Below, piece after piece: positions 46,901-59,796 of a stretch of 64,000 nt of DNA (position 1 is the first letter of the stretch; each line of letters starts with the position of its first letter). The notes beneath the pieces are model-generated. The model had not been told where the DNA came from. It searched no databases and saw only the letters and a list, made by a program, of their open reading frames with translations. This stretch comes from Metaphire vulgaris (taxonomy: Eukaryota; Annelida; Clitellata; Crassiclitellata; Megascolecidae). The stretch spans positions 10,871,719-10,935,718 of the forward strand of contig CM030834.1 in NCBI GenBank assembly GCA_018105865.1. The letters are read 5' to 3'. The position numbers and the translations under genes were made by a program.

Positions 46901-49900
46901 AGACCATCATTAACAGAATGCAGATTCAAAGGAGTCCTGCCACCAAGGATTGTTATTTCCTTTTCAAAATCTCCTGTTAAAGTCTGATCACAAAAACTTT
47001 CATCTGACAGAAATTCAAGACTTTGGTCAACCAACCTAGGACCATTGCTTAACTGCTGATGATAAGCATCCACAAACAGCTGAGAAGAGTGCTGCTTAGT
47101 TTCCATTATATCCTGACAAAAACTTTTCCTGGCTTTAGACTCTGAAGAATTATCATTTTCATTTAATATTTCTAAATGACAATTCTGTAAACTTTGGCTT
47201 TCACTATCTGCTGAAGAGATGGAATTTGAAGATTGCAAAAGATCCTTTTCACTGAATTTCTCTTGATCCCAGATCACCGAAATCATTTGTTGATCTTCAT
47301 GCTTTGAGGAATAGTGAATAGGTTTAGCATATGAAGCAACATGACTATTATTGTTATTGGTATTTTTCGAGTAACTGCCAGCTGTACTGCTAACTTGTGA
47401 TGTGTCAGAATGAATACTCTGGTTGGTGTCCTGATTGATGGCTATTGGGTTAGAAAGGGATTGTCTGCTACACATAACCCGATCATTACTTAATGGCCTT
47501 GTCTGGCTATGTGAAGTGCTTCTACTGTCGAAAGATTCGATGAACAGAACATCATTTGCCCTGGAATTGTCACGCAGATATCTGTTTAGCAAACTCTGTT
47601 TCCTGTATTCAACTGGGTCAGCATGGGAGTCCGCTGGTATTCTGACCGAGCGTGAATTAAATGTTTCCAAATTTTCATCCTTTCTACTTTCAACAATTGG
47701 TTTATTCTTATTCTGAGACTGAACTTCCATTCTGCTGTGTTCATAAGAATCAACTCCAATATGCTGACTGTAGATGGCATTCTGGGAGCTTGCTGAAAAG
47801 CCTACATTGATTTTCCCATTCAAAGAACCAAACTGGTGGTGATTAGGAAAATCTTGCAAAGAACCAGAATTCTGTAAAAGAAGACAACTCCAAATGAAGA
47901 CAACTCCAATTAATTAATTATCGAGCTTTGATGATATCTAAGACTCACATGCATGATTCTCTGATATCATCAAAGATGGCTCAAATAAAAAAAATTGGAC
48001 TTTGGGTTTCAAAGCTTTTAAAATTCCCAAACACTTCTTGAAAATGTCAACACACAAAAACAATTAAACTTGAAACTATCCATAGACCCTCAATCATTGT
48101 GACACAATATGAGCAGCGTAATAAAGAACACATTTATCCTAATCTACCTTACTACAAGAAAATAAGTACCGTATTATCTCGGGTATAATACGCAGCCGTG
48201 TATAATACGCACCCTGAGTTTCAAAATTTATCATAATGCAAAAATCTTTAAACCTATGTATAATACGCACCTGAAATTTTGAAAACCATATAATAATAGC
48301 TCCCCACTTCTGGTACCATATGTAGCGAATTTACAAATCGCCTCTCCTTATGTATAAAAACCATGTTAATAACCTTCCACGACGTTAGCAAATTATATTA
48401 AACAAATCTTCTCTGCTCTAATCTTCTTCTTCTTCAGGTGCTCTGTCCAAAGACAGGTTCCATACTCCATCGTCGCCACTCCTCTCTATCTTGAGCTTTT
48501 ATCTTCAGAGCTGAATACTTGTTTTTTTCCGTAGTGTCGAACATCCACTCCAGCATCGATGTCCTTGGTCGCCCTTTCTGTGGTTTCCCATTCATCTTTC
48601 CTTCTAGTCCTTCTCTTAGCAGGTTTGATTCTTCTCTCGGAACATGACCTATCCACTTCTTTTGTCTTGTACAAATAGTGTTAATTAGGCTTTTCTTCTC
48701 TTCTACCCTCTCCAAGACTTCTTCGATTGTTTGTTTGTTTTTGTTATTTTTTAAATTTTTTTGTTCTTTTTTTGTTCTTTTTAAATTTATTTTTGTTCTT
48801 TTTTGTTCTTTTTAATTTATTTTTGTTCTTTTTAAATATTTTTTGTTCTTTTTAAATATTTTTTTTTGTTCTTTTTAATTTTTTTGTTCTTTTTAAATTT
48901 TTTTTGTTCTTTTTAAATTTTTTTTTGTTCTTTTTAAATTTTTTTTTTGTTCTTTTAATTTTTTTTTGTTCTTTTTTTGTTATTTTTTCCGTCTGCTCTA
49001 ATGTCACAAATAAATGACCCCACTTCTGGTACCATTTCTAGCGGGTTATGGTCAGGGCTAGGCTAGGGTCAGGTTCCTGTCCGAACAACCATTACACTTC
49101 ACTGGGGTCCGGATAACGGGAAAGTACCATAGTGTTGGTTCTACGTTTGGCTGAAGAGTGAAAAAAATTTATTCCTATGCATAATATGCACCCAGACTTT
49201 TTAGCATTTTTGGGGGGGAAAAAAGTGCGTATTATACCCGAGATAATACGGTATTTATCACTAACTCCATATCACTAAAAAATTCTTTAGGGTGATCATG
49301 CCACCATGATCTGCCATCAAAACAACTGCTTGAAAAATGATTTTATTACGCTGTTCATTAGGAATAATAAAAATCTACATACTGAATATGGTGGCACAAT
49401 CCATTGTTTTACTGGAAGAGCAAATTCAGCAGGACTTTGACCTGTAAAGAATAATAAGTTATTAAACACTAAAATTCAAAGTCAACAAATCCACCTCATT
49501 AAGTTTTTAAAAAATCAAGAAATCTAAAAGTACATGCTTGCTGCTGCTGAATCTTCATACATACACTATCACAGAATACACTGCTATTGGGATCCAAACA
49601 GCTGTGAACTAAAATTGCATAATAAAAGAGATTAACATGGCTGCACACAGTGCTTGGCAAAAACGTGAAGCAACACTTCAATTTTAAAAAGTTGAACAAT
49701 AATTCTGTTCTTTAACACAGATGCAGAAATTATACACGAGTGCATACGAAAGAACATGTACACATACTGTCGATTAAAACACTTCCTGCAGGTGAAGGAG
49801 TGACAAAAGACAGTTGTGACTCCAAAGAACTCGCATCGCTGAGTAACGGCTGTTCACCTGAGCTGGCACAATGTTCATTCAGTTTGTGTAAACTCTCCAT

Positions 49901-52900
49901 AGAAGGTGTAGTGTTGAATAAGTCTCCACTGGGAAGAGTGGTTGTGCCTAAAAGATCATATTCAACCTGTCACTATGCAATGCAGCTACAAAAAGCAAGT
50001 TTAAAGGGTCACCAAAAACCACCAGCACTCTAAAATGCACTAAGAAAATTAAGAAAAGGTTCCTGCCTTTCAAAATATCGTCTAAAATATTCAATTACAC
50101 GAAACACATATTGATAAAAACTACTTTCTTTCAAAAAACAACTCCCATACTTTATGATATACTGATATTTAAGGTGTTTGGCCTATCAAAACAGGTACAA
50201 TTATCACTATACTGTAAGTTTCATGACAGAAAGGTGAAATCATAACTGACAACACTAGAAATAATGAAAAATGATCACTATGAAACTTCAAGCAATTATA
50301 CCCTAAAATGAAAAATTACAAATATACAAATGAATGACTTTGTTATCTTCTTGTATTTTTTTAAATAAACAGCAGTCAAGTGGAAAGACTATGGTGAATA
50401 AACACACAAAAATTAATCCCAAGAAAACAGATATGTTAAATCCCAAAAAAACAGATATGTTATAATGATAATTAATATCAATACCTAGATTCAATAAATC
50501 AAAAACAATAAAAGAGAACTTAATATTCTTGATTTCTTGATGAAATTCTATTGTCATCATCATCATCGTCGTCATCATCACTGTCATCATTTCCTCTTTC
50601 CACTTGCATCTACCTAATCATTAAAATCTACATATTTACAAACTTTCACAATTGTTGCATTGTAAATGTTTGCTTGGTATATTCTTAAATAAATTTACAG
50701 TCAAAAACGTCATGAAAAAAATATGGTTCACAAACCACAAACAAGAAGTTTACCAATGTCATGATGATCGCCTTCATTTGCCACTGCAGAAGACCCATGC
50801 ACTAAACTTCTGTTAATCTGATTCCTTTGTGCTTCAATTCTATCACGAAGCTTCTGCAAAAGTTTGGCTTGTCTGCCACCTGCAGACATCAAAAGAAATC
50901 AAAACAATATGAAAAAACAGCAAATCTAATGTATACCAACTACGCTTAGTTCCCATACAGCACATTCAGATTAATAAAAAAATTGTTCCTGATAGAACAT
51001 GACTGACAATATATGCTAGAGGATGTACATAATTTCAGTCTGCATCTCTAATTTAGTGAGGCCATTGGCATTTATTATCCTGGGATATGTTATGTTAGCA
51101 GCATCCAACTCCTTTACCTAACAGCCCATAAAAGTAGAAGCATCAAATAAACTGTTGGAGATTCAGGTCAGGTCAGGTCAGGTCATTGTCCTCCAGCTGT
51201 GTCCAGCTATTGACTTCTCCATGACAACTCTCCAAAGTTATCTGTTCGTTGCTATTTCTTCCAAGATATTTGGTGTCTTCCGTCAGGTTTTCCGTTGAGA
51301 TTCAGTTCTGCCATGTTCAGATCCTTTTTCAATCCGTCCAGTCGTCTTTTCGCTCATCCTTTAGATCTTTCCCCCTCTGGTTTGTAAAGGAAGACTGGAA
51401 AGAGACGATGGGTGGATGGACTGAAAGAGGATCTGAACATGGTAGGTCTGAAATTCAATGGAAAAACTGAAGGAAAAGACCATATTACATTGGAAGAAAT
51501 AGCAAAGTTGGTGATTAGACACCGTTTAAGAAGAAATCCATAATACTGAATTGAACCATAATGGATAAGAAAATGAAATTTTTTTGCAATATTTTACAAT
51601 ATATTTCAGCAAAGGAACCTAGAATATATTTGGGAATCCACATCTACCACTTTTCAATCTTTTTCTCAGTAGATATCATCTGAAGCAGTCAGTGCACTTT
51701 GGCATCTCTTTAAAAGGGCTATATAAATTATTCATGGATAGCATTAAATAGCAAGCTATTATATGAATAAAAACCAATCAACATATGAAATGAACTGAGG
51801 AGTGATTTGCTCACTGTCTGCATTGAGCAACATCCCAACAGGTGCTAAATGAGACTGTTTTGGATTTGTGAAAACCTCGGGACATTGATGCACCTGATGA
51901 CGACTGAAAGATCCTTGCAAAGGCAACATATCTCGATGCTCTCCATCAATTACTTCTTTTGTGTAAGTTCCATCCTTTGAGCTGCTTTCCTCGTTTGTCT
52001 CTAACATGTGTTCTTCTGTGGTAACATCAAGGCTTTGCGTCCTTTCAGGAGGAGGATGCTGATCCAAGGCAAGACTCAAGTCACCACCATAGTCTAAAAG
52101 CACAGAGATAATGGTGATTTAAAATACGTCTGGCTATTAACACACTGTTTACTGTTGCTGTGAGACAATGTAACTGCTAGGGCCACACAATGAGCATTGG
52201 TGTTGATATAGGACATCATTCGTTTTAACCAAAATACTTTAGCCTTTTTCATACTTGTAATCAGTCTACTGCTTGCTATAGCTAATAGAATGAGCAACAA
52301 ACAAACAAATTAGCATCGTACAGAAAATATATTAATTTATTGTTGACTGGCTCAGTTAGAAAATATCAAAGATGTGACTGCTTGCATTACATTATGCCAG
52401 ATTACACCACACGATGGCAATAAAACAGTGCAACAGTTACAGGAAAGTAACAATTCATCACAAGTGATATCCAGCATTCACTCTGTCATAATTTTAAAAT
52501 TAGGACCAAAATCAGGATTGCAGTTAAAAGATCATGCAATTACTCAAGCAAGATATTACAACACTGACAACTTAAATTTAATTAGCAGTGACCTTTATCC
52601 GCCATGTACATGTCTTCAAAAGCTCTTTCCATGTTCATCTGCATCTCCTCCTTCTCCTCAAGGCGTCTGTGAGGTGCAAGAAATATCTGCTTCTGCAAGG
52701 GAAGGGAACATATAAAGTTCTAATAGGCTTTGCATTCAAGCAAAGCCAATAAAAGAAAGATGGCTACAAATATTTTTTACCCAAATGTAGATATTGAAGA
52801 AGATAAACGAATGAATATCATGGAAACATCAACTCATTTGGTGATATCTGCATGAATTAATTTAATTGCATTAATTCTTTTGCAAACTAAGCTTCGATTT

Positions 52901-55900
52901 AGAAGACTCTACAGCAAAAATAATTACAGGAAGTTTTTCCAGTTCCTGTCGGCGCCGATTGACATCCACTCTCTGAAGATCGCTAAGGTCGTGCATCAGA
53001 CGATTATAATCCTATAGAGAAAAGAAAATATAACTGCAACATAGGCAAACTGTGACAACGTTTTAAACCAGTAATTTATGGCTGATGTACTGCAGACAAT
53101 AATGTCTTTAAAAGTAAAAAGTTTTATATTAACTAAGCTGACAAACTGTACAACTCAATGCATAATAATGCAATACAATTTCAAATGTCTGCCTGAATAG
53201 ATAATTTCTGGTTCACTTTAGAAGAATTTTGTGGGAAAATACTTTAAAACAGTTACATGTTTTAAAAGCTCTTTTGTGACTGCATTTTTGTGTCGAAGCC
53301 TTGCTTTCTCTGCCCTTTCATTCTGAATTTTCTTCTTTTCCTTCTCGAAATACTTGTATTTGTCACCTTCTGTTTCAGCCAATAGCTTTGCATTCACCTA
53401 AAAGAAGACAAGAATACATCAGCAATTGGTGTCAAGTAAGCAGCAATGCAGGCGGCTTATGCCATTAGTCTAGAATAGCTTGCCAGACCTGCATTTTTGC
53501 CTCACAGCTGAATGCTACTCCTCTATTTTACCACCGCCCCTAGCAAGTAAGGGCTTTAAGGGCTCCAATGGGACTAGATTTCCAGTCTTTAACACCCAAT
53601 AACAATAATGGACAAGGTTAATACTAATTTATACTTACAATGATGATATTAATACCTCACTACTATCGTTTTCCTTTTCAACCATAGCATCTGGTATATG
53701 ATATCGAGATGTCAGAAAAGCATCATGGTCAGTGAACCTAACCGGACGAGCTGAAACAAATTACGGGGTCATTAAATCAAAACAGCATTATTAAATTTAA
53801 GTTTTAAGAACATCAAAAAAGTTCTAATTCAGTCTTCAGCATTATTAGTGAGAGTCCTGTAATAAAAAAATTGACAACATTAATTCCACTAAATACAGCA
53901 CATGAACAATTCTATACATGTGCAATATAAAACAGCCACAGATTAGGAATGGCTAACCTGACTATTTAAACATCAATAATATCCTCTTGTAGTCTTACTG
54001 AAAAACACGAATAATAAAATTCCTTCTAAAAACCAAAGCCTAGAAGAATGGTAAGTCTAATATAAAAATCTTCCCAATAATCAAGATTTCTATCAATAGA
54101 GATATACCTAGAATAATGAAAAAATGAAAAGAATTCCCAAATGTGTCCTTAAAGACAGGACCATTGGTCTAATCCTACTTATCCATATTAACCCCTTTAG
54201 TGTCCACTAAAAAATTTCTAGCTGACACCATGGCGGCTATTTATTTGGTGGCCATGAAAAGGACCATTGGTTGGATAAGAAAAAAGGCACAAAATAAAAT
54301 AATAAATAATACAAAAAAGATGCAACAGGTCAGCAAATAAATGATAACTAAACCTATATAAATCGAGTCTTAATCATATTTGCCGTTTAGTGGTTGGCTT
54401 CCAAAGTGCTACCCGAACAGAGTTTGGGCAAAGTGGATAACGACGGATAACGCAGCATGAACTGGGTTTGAGCTGGACAGTAAAGAGGTTAGAGTATAAA
54501 ACATACTTTTCAAAGGCTCGATATTGTCAAAAGGATCCGGTTTTGGTTTTGGTAAGGAGGCAATCTTCTGTGCACGACATTTTTCCAAATCAAGCACCAT
54601 CAATCTAAACAATTCAGATGCTGATACATTTTTTCTTGAAAATGGCCAGGGTTTATCTTAACCCTATATGCCTATTCAACATCACGCAGGTCTATACTCA
54701 TGACAACATATCTCGCAGTTGATCAATTCTGGTCATTCAAGGTACTTTAAGAGCTGTGCAAAAGACATCATTTACATTTAGATGACCAAACACTTTGAAT
54801 TATCTTGAATGGTCTTCAGTCATCAAAACTAGAAGCTGCAGCTCAGAAGAAAAATAAATTACAACTTAAAGCCCACCTGTTCTTTCAGTAGACCTGCTAC
54901 AAACTGTGCAAAACACTCAGTAATAGCAAACTGCTAGCAGCATTTGCCAAAAATTCATTCAATCCAAATGGCATCATATTCAGGTGATCTGTTGGTAAAG
55001 CAGAAAAACAGCAGAGTAGCCACGTGCTGCATTTTGCATAGAAATCATAGTTACGGCATAAACGAACATATAAACTTCGATACAAAAATACATTTTTAAT
55101 ACCTAGAAATAATATGCTTTCTCTCTTCATTCTGCCTTTCTTCCGTTTCATGCCTCTGTCTGTTCAGTGCCAACTGGTGTCTCTCCTCTGCTCGACTTCT
55201 TTCTTCCAGCTCTGCTGCTTTACGGCATTCTTCTTTCCATTCCTACAAGATAGCATTCAGTACTTGACAACACAAAACCATACAGTAACACATTAGCACC
55301 AGGTAAAACACCAATGAGGCCAAAGAATAATGTAATGCCAAGGCAAGTGTGCGTGCGCACGTGCGCATATGTACAGATGTGTGTTTGTAAAAGATTTAAA
55401 ATATGTTCAATGGTACTGCTCCCAAGCCATCTCATGAGAACAGTATAACACAATGAAGCTGTAGAACCCATTATATCACTCATCCATGAATTTTATCAAA
55501 CAGATGATGATATCAATGACATCACTGAGACTTTCCATGGTGCTGAATCATAAAATTCATCCACTTTCACATTCAAATTCAACCCTAAGATTTTTCTTTG
55601 GGCATATCATATCATAATAAATCACGTTCATAACAAACAGTGTAATTCCAATATTATTCCTACCCCGCTCCTGAAGCATGTCACCTCTTCACTGATATTA
55701 TGAACAGAACTGCTGACACTGATAAACTGACAGACTGCTATAACAAGGTCTCTCCACAAAAATTTCTTGAATACCCGGTAGATTTCTAAGGCACTGACCA
55801 CAGAAATAACCAGTCTTCAATGCCTCAAAATCGTTTGCCATCATGTACTGTAACTTTAATACCATTTTCATTCTGATAAATGCTGTATTGAATTTATTGC

Positions 55901-58851
55901 AATGGGCTCTTATTCATATTAAGTCTAAACATCAAAACCACTCTGATCTCAAATTTCACATCAATTGTTTATTCACTCTCACAGCCATACCAAATATTAA
56001 TCCAAGTACTCAGTAAGCCATAGTTATCACAAAACAGATGATTACAAAACCAATTAAAATGACATAGGTGCCAACTATAACTTACAGGATCTTCAGATAT
56101 GGCCTTCCTATGACTTCTCCCAAAATCTTCAAGGTTCTGCTCATACACAGACTCGAGCTGACGCAGCTTTTCATCTCTTTCTAGATCCCATTTTTTCTTA
56201 TTACAAAATATAATTGAAAAAATCAGTTAACAAGTCAAATCATCATAAAAATTCTGAATATAAAGCAGGCTCTTATACATTCTACAGAAAACACATGAAC
56301 CCTTTTCCTGTTTGCCCCAAGAATACTCATCCATTTTACATTACATTACAAATAAATGAACAGGTAATAGTTAGCAAACTTTAATCTTTCAAAATAAAAT
56401 AATATTATTAAATAAGATGATTAAATACTGTACTTGTATGAAAACAATACAGAAAGTGACAAGAACATGCTTATTCTCATAGAGACAGATGCAATAAAGT
56501 AAAAAGATCCATAAATCAGAAATGGAATGTAAATAATCTGAATCCGAGTGATACAAACTTTACAGACCGACTAGAAAGCAAGACTACAAAAAGCAGAATA
56601 AAAGGAAAGGAATGCTAATATAGCCAAAGACACACTTGAACTAAACACTGCAGGGAAGACCAGCAGAGAACCCAATAAACCATGGAATACATAGGAAATG
56701 ATATGGAAGATGGAACATAAATGGAAAAAGAAACACCCAATGGCAGAGCAACGAAAGGTTAAATAATGCATTAACAGAGAAACAACTGAAAAGTAACAGA
56801 ACAACAGTCTGAACATGCAATGAATGTGAAAGGAAATAGACATTGGAAAAGAAGACCAAGTCCACAGGAGAATTAAACACCTAAGGAGAGAACATAGCAA
56901 ATGACATTATAAAGCAAACAAAGCAGAATAATTACTGATAGAACCATATGCGATAAAGTGCTGGGATGAAGCAAGAGCATTATAAAGAATGAAAACTAAC
57001 AGATTCTGGCATGGAAGAAGGGCAACAGAAGTACTAAAACCAGAATTATTATATAAGAAGAAATAAAAGAATAAATGGACTGAAGAATGAAAATGCTGAA
57101 AATATTGATGGAATAAGTGGAGAGGCTGAAACCTTGGAGAATAGGCAGTGAATGAGCTGAGTGGGAAATTTATTTTGCATGAATTATGGGAGAGCATTTC
57201 CTCCAATCAATCCTTGTCGTAAATATGGATTTTATGGAGAGTTATAACAGGGTCAGTGTGGATTAAATGACAAACAACAAAATACTTGGAAATGTAGTCA
57301 TGGAGAAGAATGGGAAAAGATCATATGGACACAGAACATTACAAGTGAGGAAGTACTGGATGGAGTAGTGGAAACTGAATATTGCTGCAAATAAAAAGAA
57401 AGTGATGATATCAATTAACTGGTCACATGCTTTGAGGAGACTCAATGCCAACAATAATGAATGGATGAAGAGATGATAAGAGAAGGGAAGATAGAGAAAG
57501 TTCATTATTTGAGTGGTGAAGGACTGCAGTAACAGCAACACAGCAACAGCTATGAAATGCTACAGGAAAGAGCACAACACTGAACTAAATGAAAGAGTCA
57601 CCAGAGGACTTGCTGATACCTTATCAAAAATAAACTGAACAGTAATCAAACAATAAATATAAAAAGCCAAACCTCTAAGTCTTTGACAAAACCTGCAACC
57701 AGCTCATCTTTCCTGTCTTTGACTGACTGTCGAATTTTTGCAGCAATTCTTCTGTCCTGTTCTCTAACCTGAAAAAAGTTCATATTAATTCAGCAAACTG
57801 AAAACCAACAAAAGAACTCTTAACCATCTTCAATCAATCAATCAACAGAGTATTTATATAGCGCCTATTTATCTTAATTAAAAGAACTCCCTAAGCGCTC
57901 CCGCTGCGGTTAGCGCTGTCGACTCGGCAAAGCCAACGTCGGAGGCACTGTTGACAGCATCGACGCCTCTGCGGGTCGGAAGATGATTATAAAATCCACT
58001 CAGATAGTAAGAGGAGTTCGCGGCCGTAACGAAATCCGGCGTTGAATTCCTGAGAGAGTGGACTTCCGCAGAATGTTTCCCAAGACAGAGACGCCAGTGA
58101 AGGACGGAAGGAAATGTTGACAGTCCTGCACGATGGTAAATGGAATACGTGCCGCAGAAAGGTCCGACGACGTACTCCCAAGAGGCGGTCTTCCGTTAGA
58201 GTAATCCGCAGCCGAGTAGGCTCCCGTCACCGAACTCATCAGATTCGACGGTGATGGAAAATTCCGTAGAGAACCGGAGCAAAACAGTCGATCGAGACGT
58301 ACAATTGCCAGGAAGGGCGACATTCCAGACACGCAAACACGCACTGGCGATGTCAGCCATTTTGGCAGACTTGACATCAACGACGACCGAAAACATCCAG
58401 AAACAAACGGAATATACTGAGAACAGAGTTAGCTCCTCGAAGACTGACGAGCGAGAACTCAGTCCTCTCATTTGGCAGGAAAACCAAATGTAGATCGTCG
58501 AAAACTGGCGAGAACGGCGACAAAATCCAACACGCAAAACACACGCTAGTAGTCGGAAGTCTACCGGAACCCCGGTAGACTTCCGACTTTGAGTGAAGCG
58601 GATACAAACATCCATACAAGTGCAAATGCAAGCCTCAACCAAAGTACTTTTATACGTGTGTAGCAAACTAGAGCAGTATTATTAGTTCAACACTGTATAT
58701 AAAAGTCAAAGCAAACCAACCAGATGCTAAAACATATTTGGTGCTGTATGCTAAGACAATTTACCTGCTTAATACGTAGTTTTCTTCGCTTTTCTCGCTC
58801 TTCCTTCAGTATTCGAGCCTCCTCGTTTGGACTTAGCTTAAAGTGTACCAT
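40938..58851 (-). CDS. CEP295: CEP295, centriole assembly protein, 19 coding exons
   Basis: Exons in reading order: 58851-58765, 57768-57673, 56196-56086, 55242-55103, 54604-54507, 53750-53656, 53397-53257, 53011-52928, 52692-52593, 52093-51815, 50879-50754, 49947-49768, 49441-49383, 47871-45541, 45341-44951, 44603-44412, 43242-43149, 42377-42278, 40973-40938. They total 4740 nt, 1579 residues, frame kept throughout. CEP295 (Ana1 in flies) supports centriole-to-centrosome conversion. LSPNEEARILKEE opens the conserved N-terminus; PDPFDNIEP and RAFEDMYMADK are further family motifs. The first 320 residues are charged and probably coiled coil. Exon 14 is 777 codons, Ser-rich and probably disordered. 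LQEAFIAKKKDFIQKSKHR through RLYSQLEEVK near the end is the ALMS motif. It is shorter than the human protein (about 2600 residues), mainly in the disordered centre. Confidence 0.93.
41101..41269. mobile_element. hAT-type MITE, 169 bp, with 8-bp TSD
   Basis: CAGTGGCGGCTC and GAGCCGCCACTG are perfect 12-bp inverted ends. They are flanked by the perfect duplication CAGAACAT (41093-41100 and 41270-41277). The interior is rich in C and G runs. It lies in the last intron of CEP295. Confidence 0.92.
41402..41744 (-). mobile_element. tRNA-derived SINE, family 1 (copy d), interrupted
   Basis: Minus-strand head GTTAACAGAGTGGTAACAAC followed by the family body. About 65 bp at 41625-41690 (GTCAACTTATATAGCGC...) of a LINE 3' end interrupts it after the B box region. 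Confidence 0.75.
42068..42240. repeat. Polypyrimidine tract (CTCCCT/TTTCTC)
   Basis: About 170 bp of nearly pure pyrimidine with one break at 42130-42162. It lies in CEP295 intron 18 close to the donor of exon 18. Confidence 0.75.
42447..42600 (-). mobile_element. tRNA-derived SINE, family 3
   Basis: On the minus strand GGTGTAGCGGTAGGATTC and GGATTCGAAACTGACC have A and B box form and spacing. The sequence after it continues to GACTTGCTCTACACTACC. It is not an intact tRNA gene because the acceptor stem does not close. Confidence 0.6.
43400..43940 (-). mobile_element. LINE reverse transcriptase C-terminus with nested MITE
   Basis: The minus strand reads RLTWFGPVNRMEDSRLPKKA and then YKKSKKGRGPEK, a LINE ORF2 C-terminus. 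More reverse transcriptase sequence lies upstream, on the far side of the 73-bp insertion at 43656-43728. Confidence 0.75.
43656..43728. mobile_element. piggyBac-type MITE, 73 bp, TTAA flanks
   Basis: CCCCTTAACTGGG and CCCAGTTAAGGGG are perfect 13-bp inverted ends, next to TTAA on both sides (43652-43655 and 43729-43732). Start with CCC and a TTAA duplication are piggyBac hallmarks. It splits a LINE reading frame, which proves insertion. Confidence 0.88.
48434..48715 (-). mobile_element. LINE reverse transcriptase C-terminus, family B
   Basis: One open minus-strand frame of about 93 codons reads ICTRQKKWIGHVPREES, LLREGLEGKMNGKPQKGRP and EEWRRWSMEPVFGQS. These are LINE ORF2 C-terminal motifs (WIGHVxREExLL, KGRPR). 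It is better preserved than the copy at 23460-23890. Confidence 0.8.
48729..48990. repeat. TTTTTGTTCTTTTTAAA minisatellite
   Basis: About 14 variable 15-20 bp units of T-rich sequence with GTTC and AAA interruptions. The pattern suggests growth from the tail of the neighbouring LINE copy. Confidence 0.85.
51160..51545. mobile_element. Two family A LINE tails meeting head to head
   Basis: 51160-51387 is a minus-strand copy with an AGGTC tandem tail (51169-51184). 51388-51545 is a plus-strand copy with GGAAAGAGACGATGGGTGG. They meet at the same codon, forming an imperfect palindrome. It lies in CEP295 intron 10. Confidence 0.75.
53426..53600 (-). mobile_element. tRNA-derived SINE, family 1 (copy e), partial
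   Basis: It keeps the body (GCCATTAGTCTAGAATAGC, TTTTACCACCGCCC, GGGCTCCAATGGGA) but the tRNA-like head is degraded. It lies in CEP295 intron 6. Confidence 0.6.
56197..57672 (-). other. CEP295 intron 2, no recognised element
   Basis: 1476 bp. Several minus-strand open frames of about 90-110 codons are low-complexity and show no family match. A stretch at 56296-56370 faintly resembles the MITE at 43656-43728. Confidence 0.5.
57831..58600 (-). mobile_element. CpG-rich LINE-derived insertion, probably young
   Basis: On the minus strand it ends GCGCTATATAAATACTC followed by a TTGA tandem tail, a LINE 3' end. The preceding 600 bp is much richer in CG dinucleotides than its surroundings and resembles a LINE 5' UTR. 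A central ORF is missing, so it appears to be an internally deleted copy. It lies in CEP295 intron 1. Confidence 0.6.
58552..58587. repeat. Perfect 16-bp hairpin
   Basis: GTCGGAAGTCTACCGG, loop AACC, CCGGTAGACTTCCGAC. No mismatch. It sits at the 5' side of the CpG-rich insertion. Confidence 0.95.
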
Positions 58852-59796
58852 TCCAATTCTGATGCCTTACCGATCAGCACATTTGCAGAAATGATAAGAG
58901 TACCTAATCCAAGGCACCATAATATTGCAATAAATCAACAATTGGTCATGGTTTGAGTGATTCTTATCGGGCATTTGTACTCCGAAAAATGATAATTAAA
59001 GCAATTCACAACTGTGCATTAATAAAGATGCAAGTAAGTTATTAACATACAAATCTCAGATGGATGCACAAAAGTTTCTTCAAATTCTGCCTTATACGAA
59101 CATAGTCAAAAAAGTTTTCAGAAAAGGTGCTAAACAATGTTTCGTTAGAATGATGATAGTGACTGCTGATGATAGTGACTACTACTACTACAACTAATAT
59201 GAAAAACTACACATTACAAATGGGTGGTTTATCCAAAAATGCCTGCAGTTGTATTAACACTTATCAAATGTCGCCATTTACAGCCAAGCCAGTTTGCAGT
59301 TGAATTTTCAGCCAAAGGAACTATTTTAAGCAGAGCAAAATTGGGGTCAAAAGAAGTAATTTTCTAAGGTTTGGCTGGCTCAGACTGGCTGAAATCTCGA
59401 CTAGAGTAGTATAGTATCGTTTGACGGCAACAAAAGTGACTACTGAAGTACGCGTGGTGACGTTACTGGCATTCTCGAACTGCTACTATCTCTCTACATC
59501 TATACATTCGATTTTTTCGTTTAAAGTTCAGCATGCTAATCACTACCAGGCCTCAGCTGTTAGTCATCCAAATAATAACAATAATACTGACTTTTTGGAT
59601 TTGACAGTGGAGGATTACGATTCAAATTAGAAGCGACTATCGACTTATGCTAAGTACATTCCTAGAATTGCGCTACAGAAATTTACTAGAACTACTACTA
59701 ATAATAAGAAATAATTAGATATATGAAATGAGAATGAACGGAAATTGCAGATAAAAGGAAGCGATCAAAACAAAATTTCACTCTTAATTAATTTAC

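Larger units (their letters stand above)
48169..49251. mobile_element. TA-flanked TIR element CCGTATTATCTCGGG, composite
   Basis: CCGTATTATCTCGGGTATAA and its inverted copy at the right end each touch a TA (48167-48168 and 49252-49253). Additional TATAATACGC motifs lie inside both ends. The interior contains a LINE tail and a TTTTTGTTC minisatellite, so it has grown by nested insertion. It lies in CEP295 intron 13. Confidence 0.8.

Noticed and set aside
54189..54260. TTAACCCCTTTAGTG, resembling a piggyBac end
   Set aside because: I found no matching inverted end or second TTAA nearby.
56571..57541. Several minus-strand frames of 80-109 codons rich in Phe, Leu and Ser
   Set aside because: They lie in CEP295 intron 2, are compositionally biased by A-rich DNA, and lack similarity to known proteins.
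58000..58666. Minus-strand open frames of 126 and 156 codons in CEP295 intron 1
   Set aside because: They overlap in different frames within a CpG-rich repeat insertion and show no domain.
59421..59630. 69-codon plus-strand frame ending in NNNNNTDFLDLTVEDYDSN
   Set aside because: No splice or promoter context and no family match; it lies in the CEP295 upstream region.
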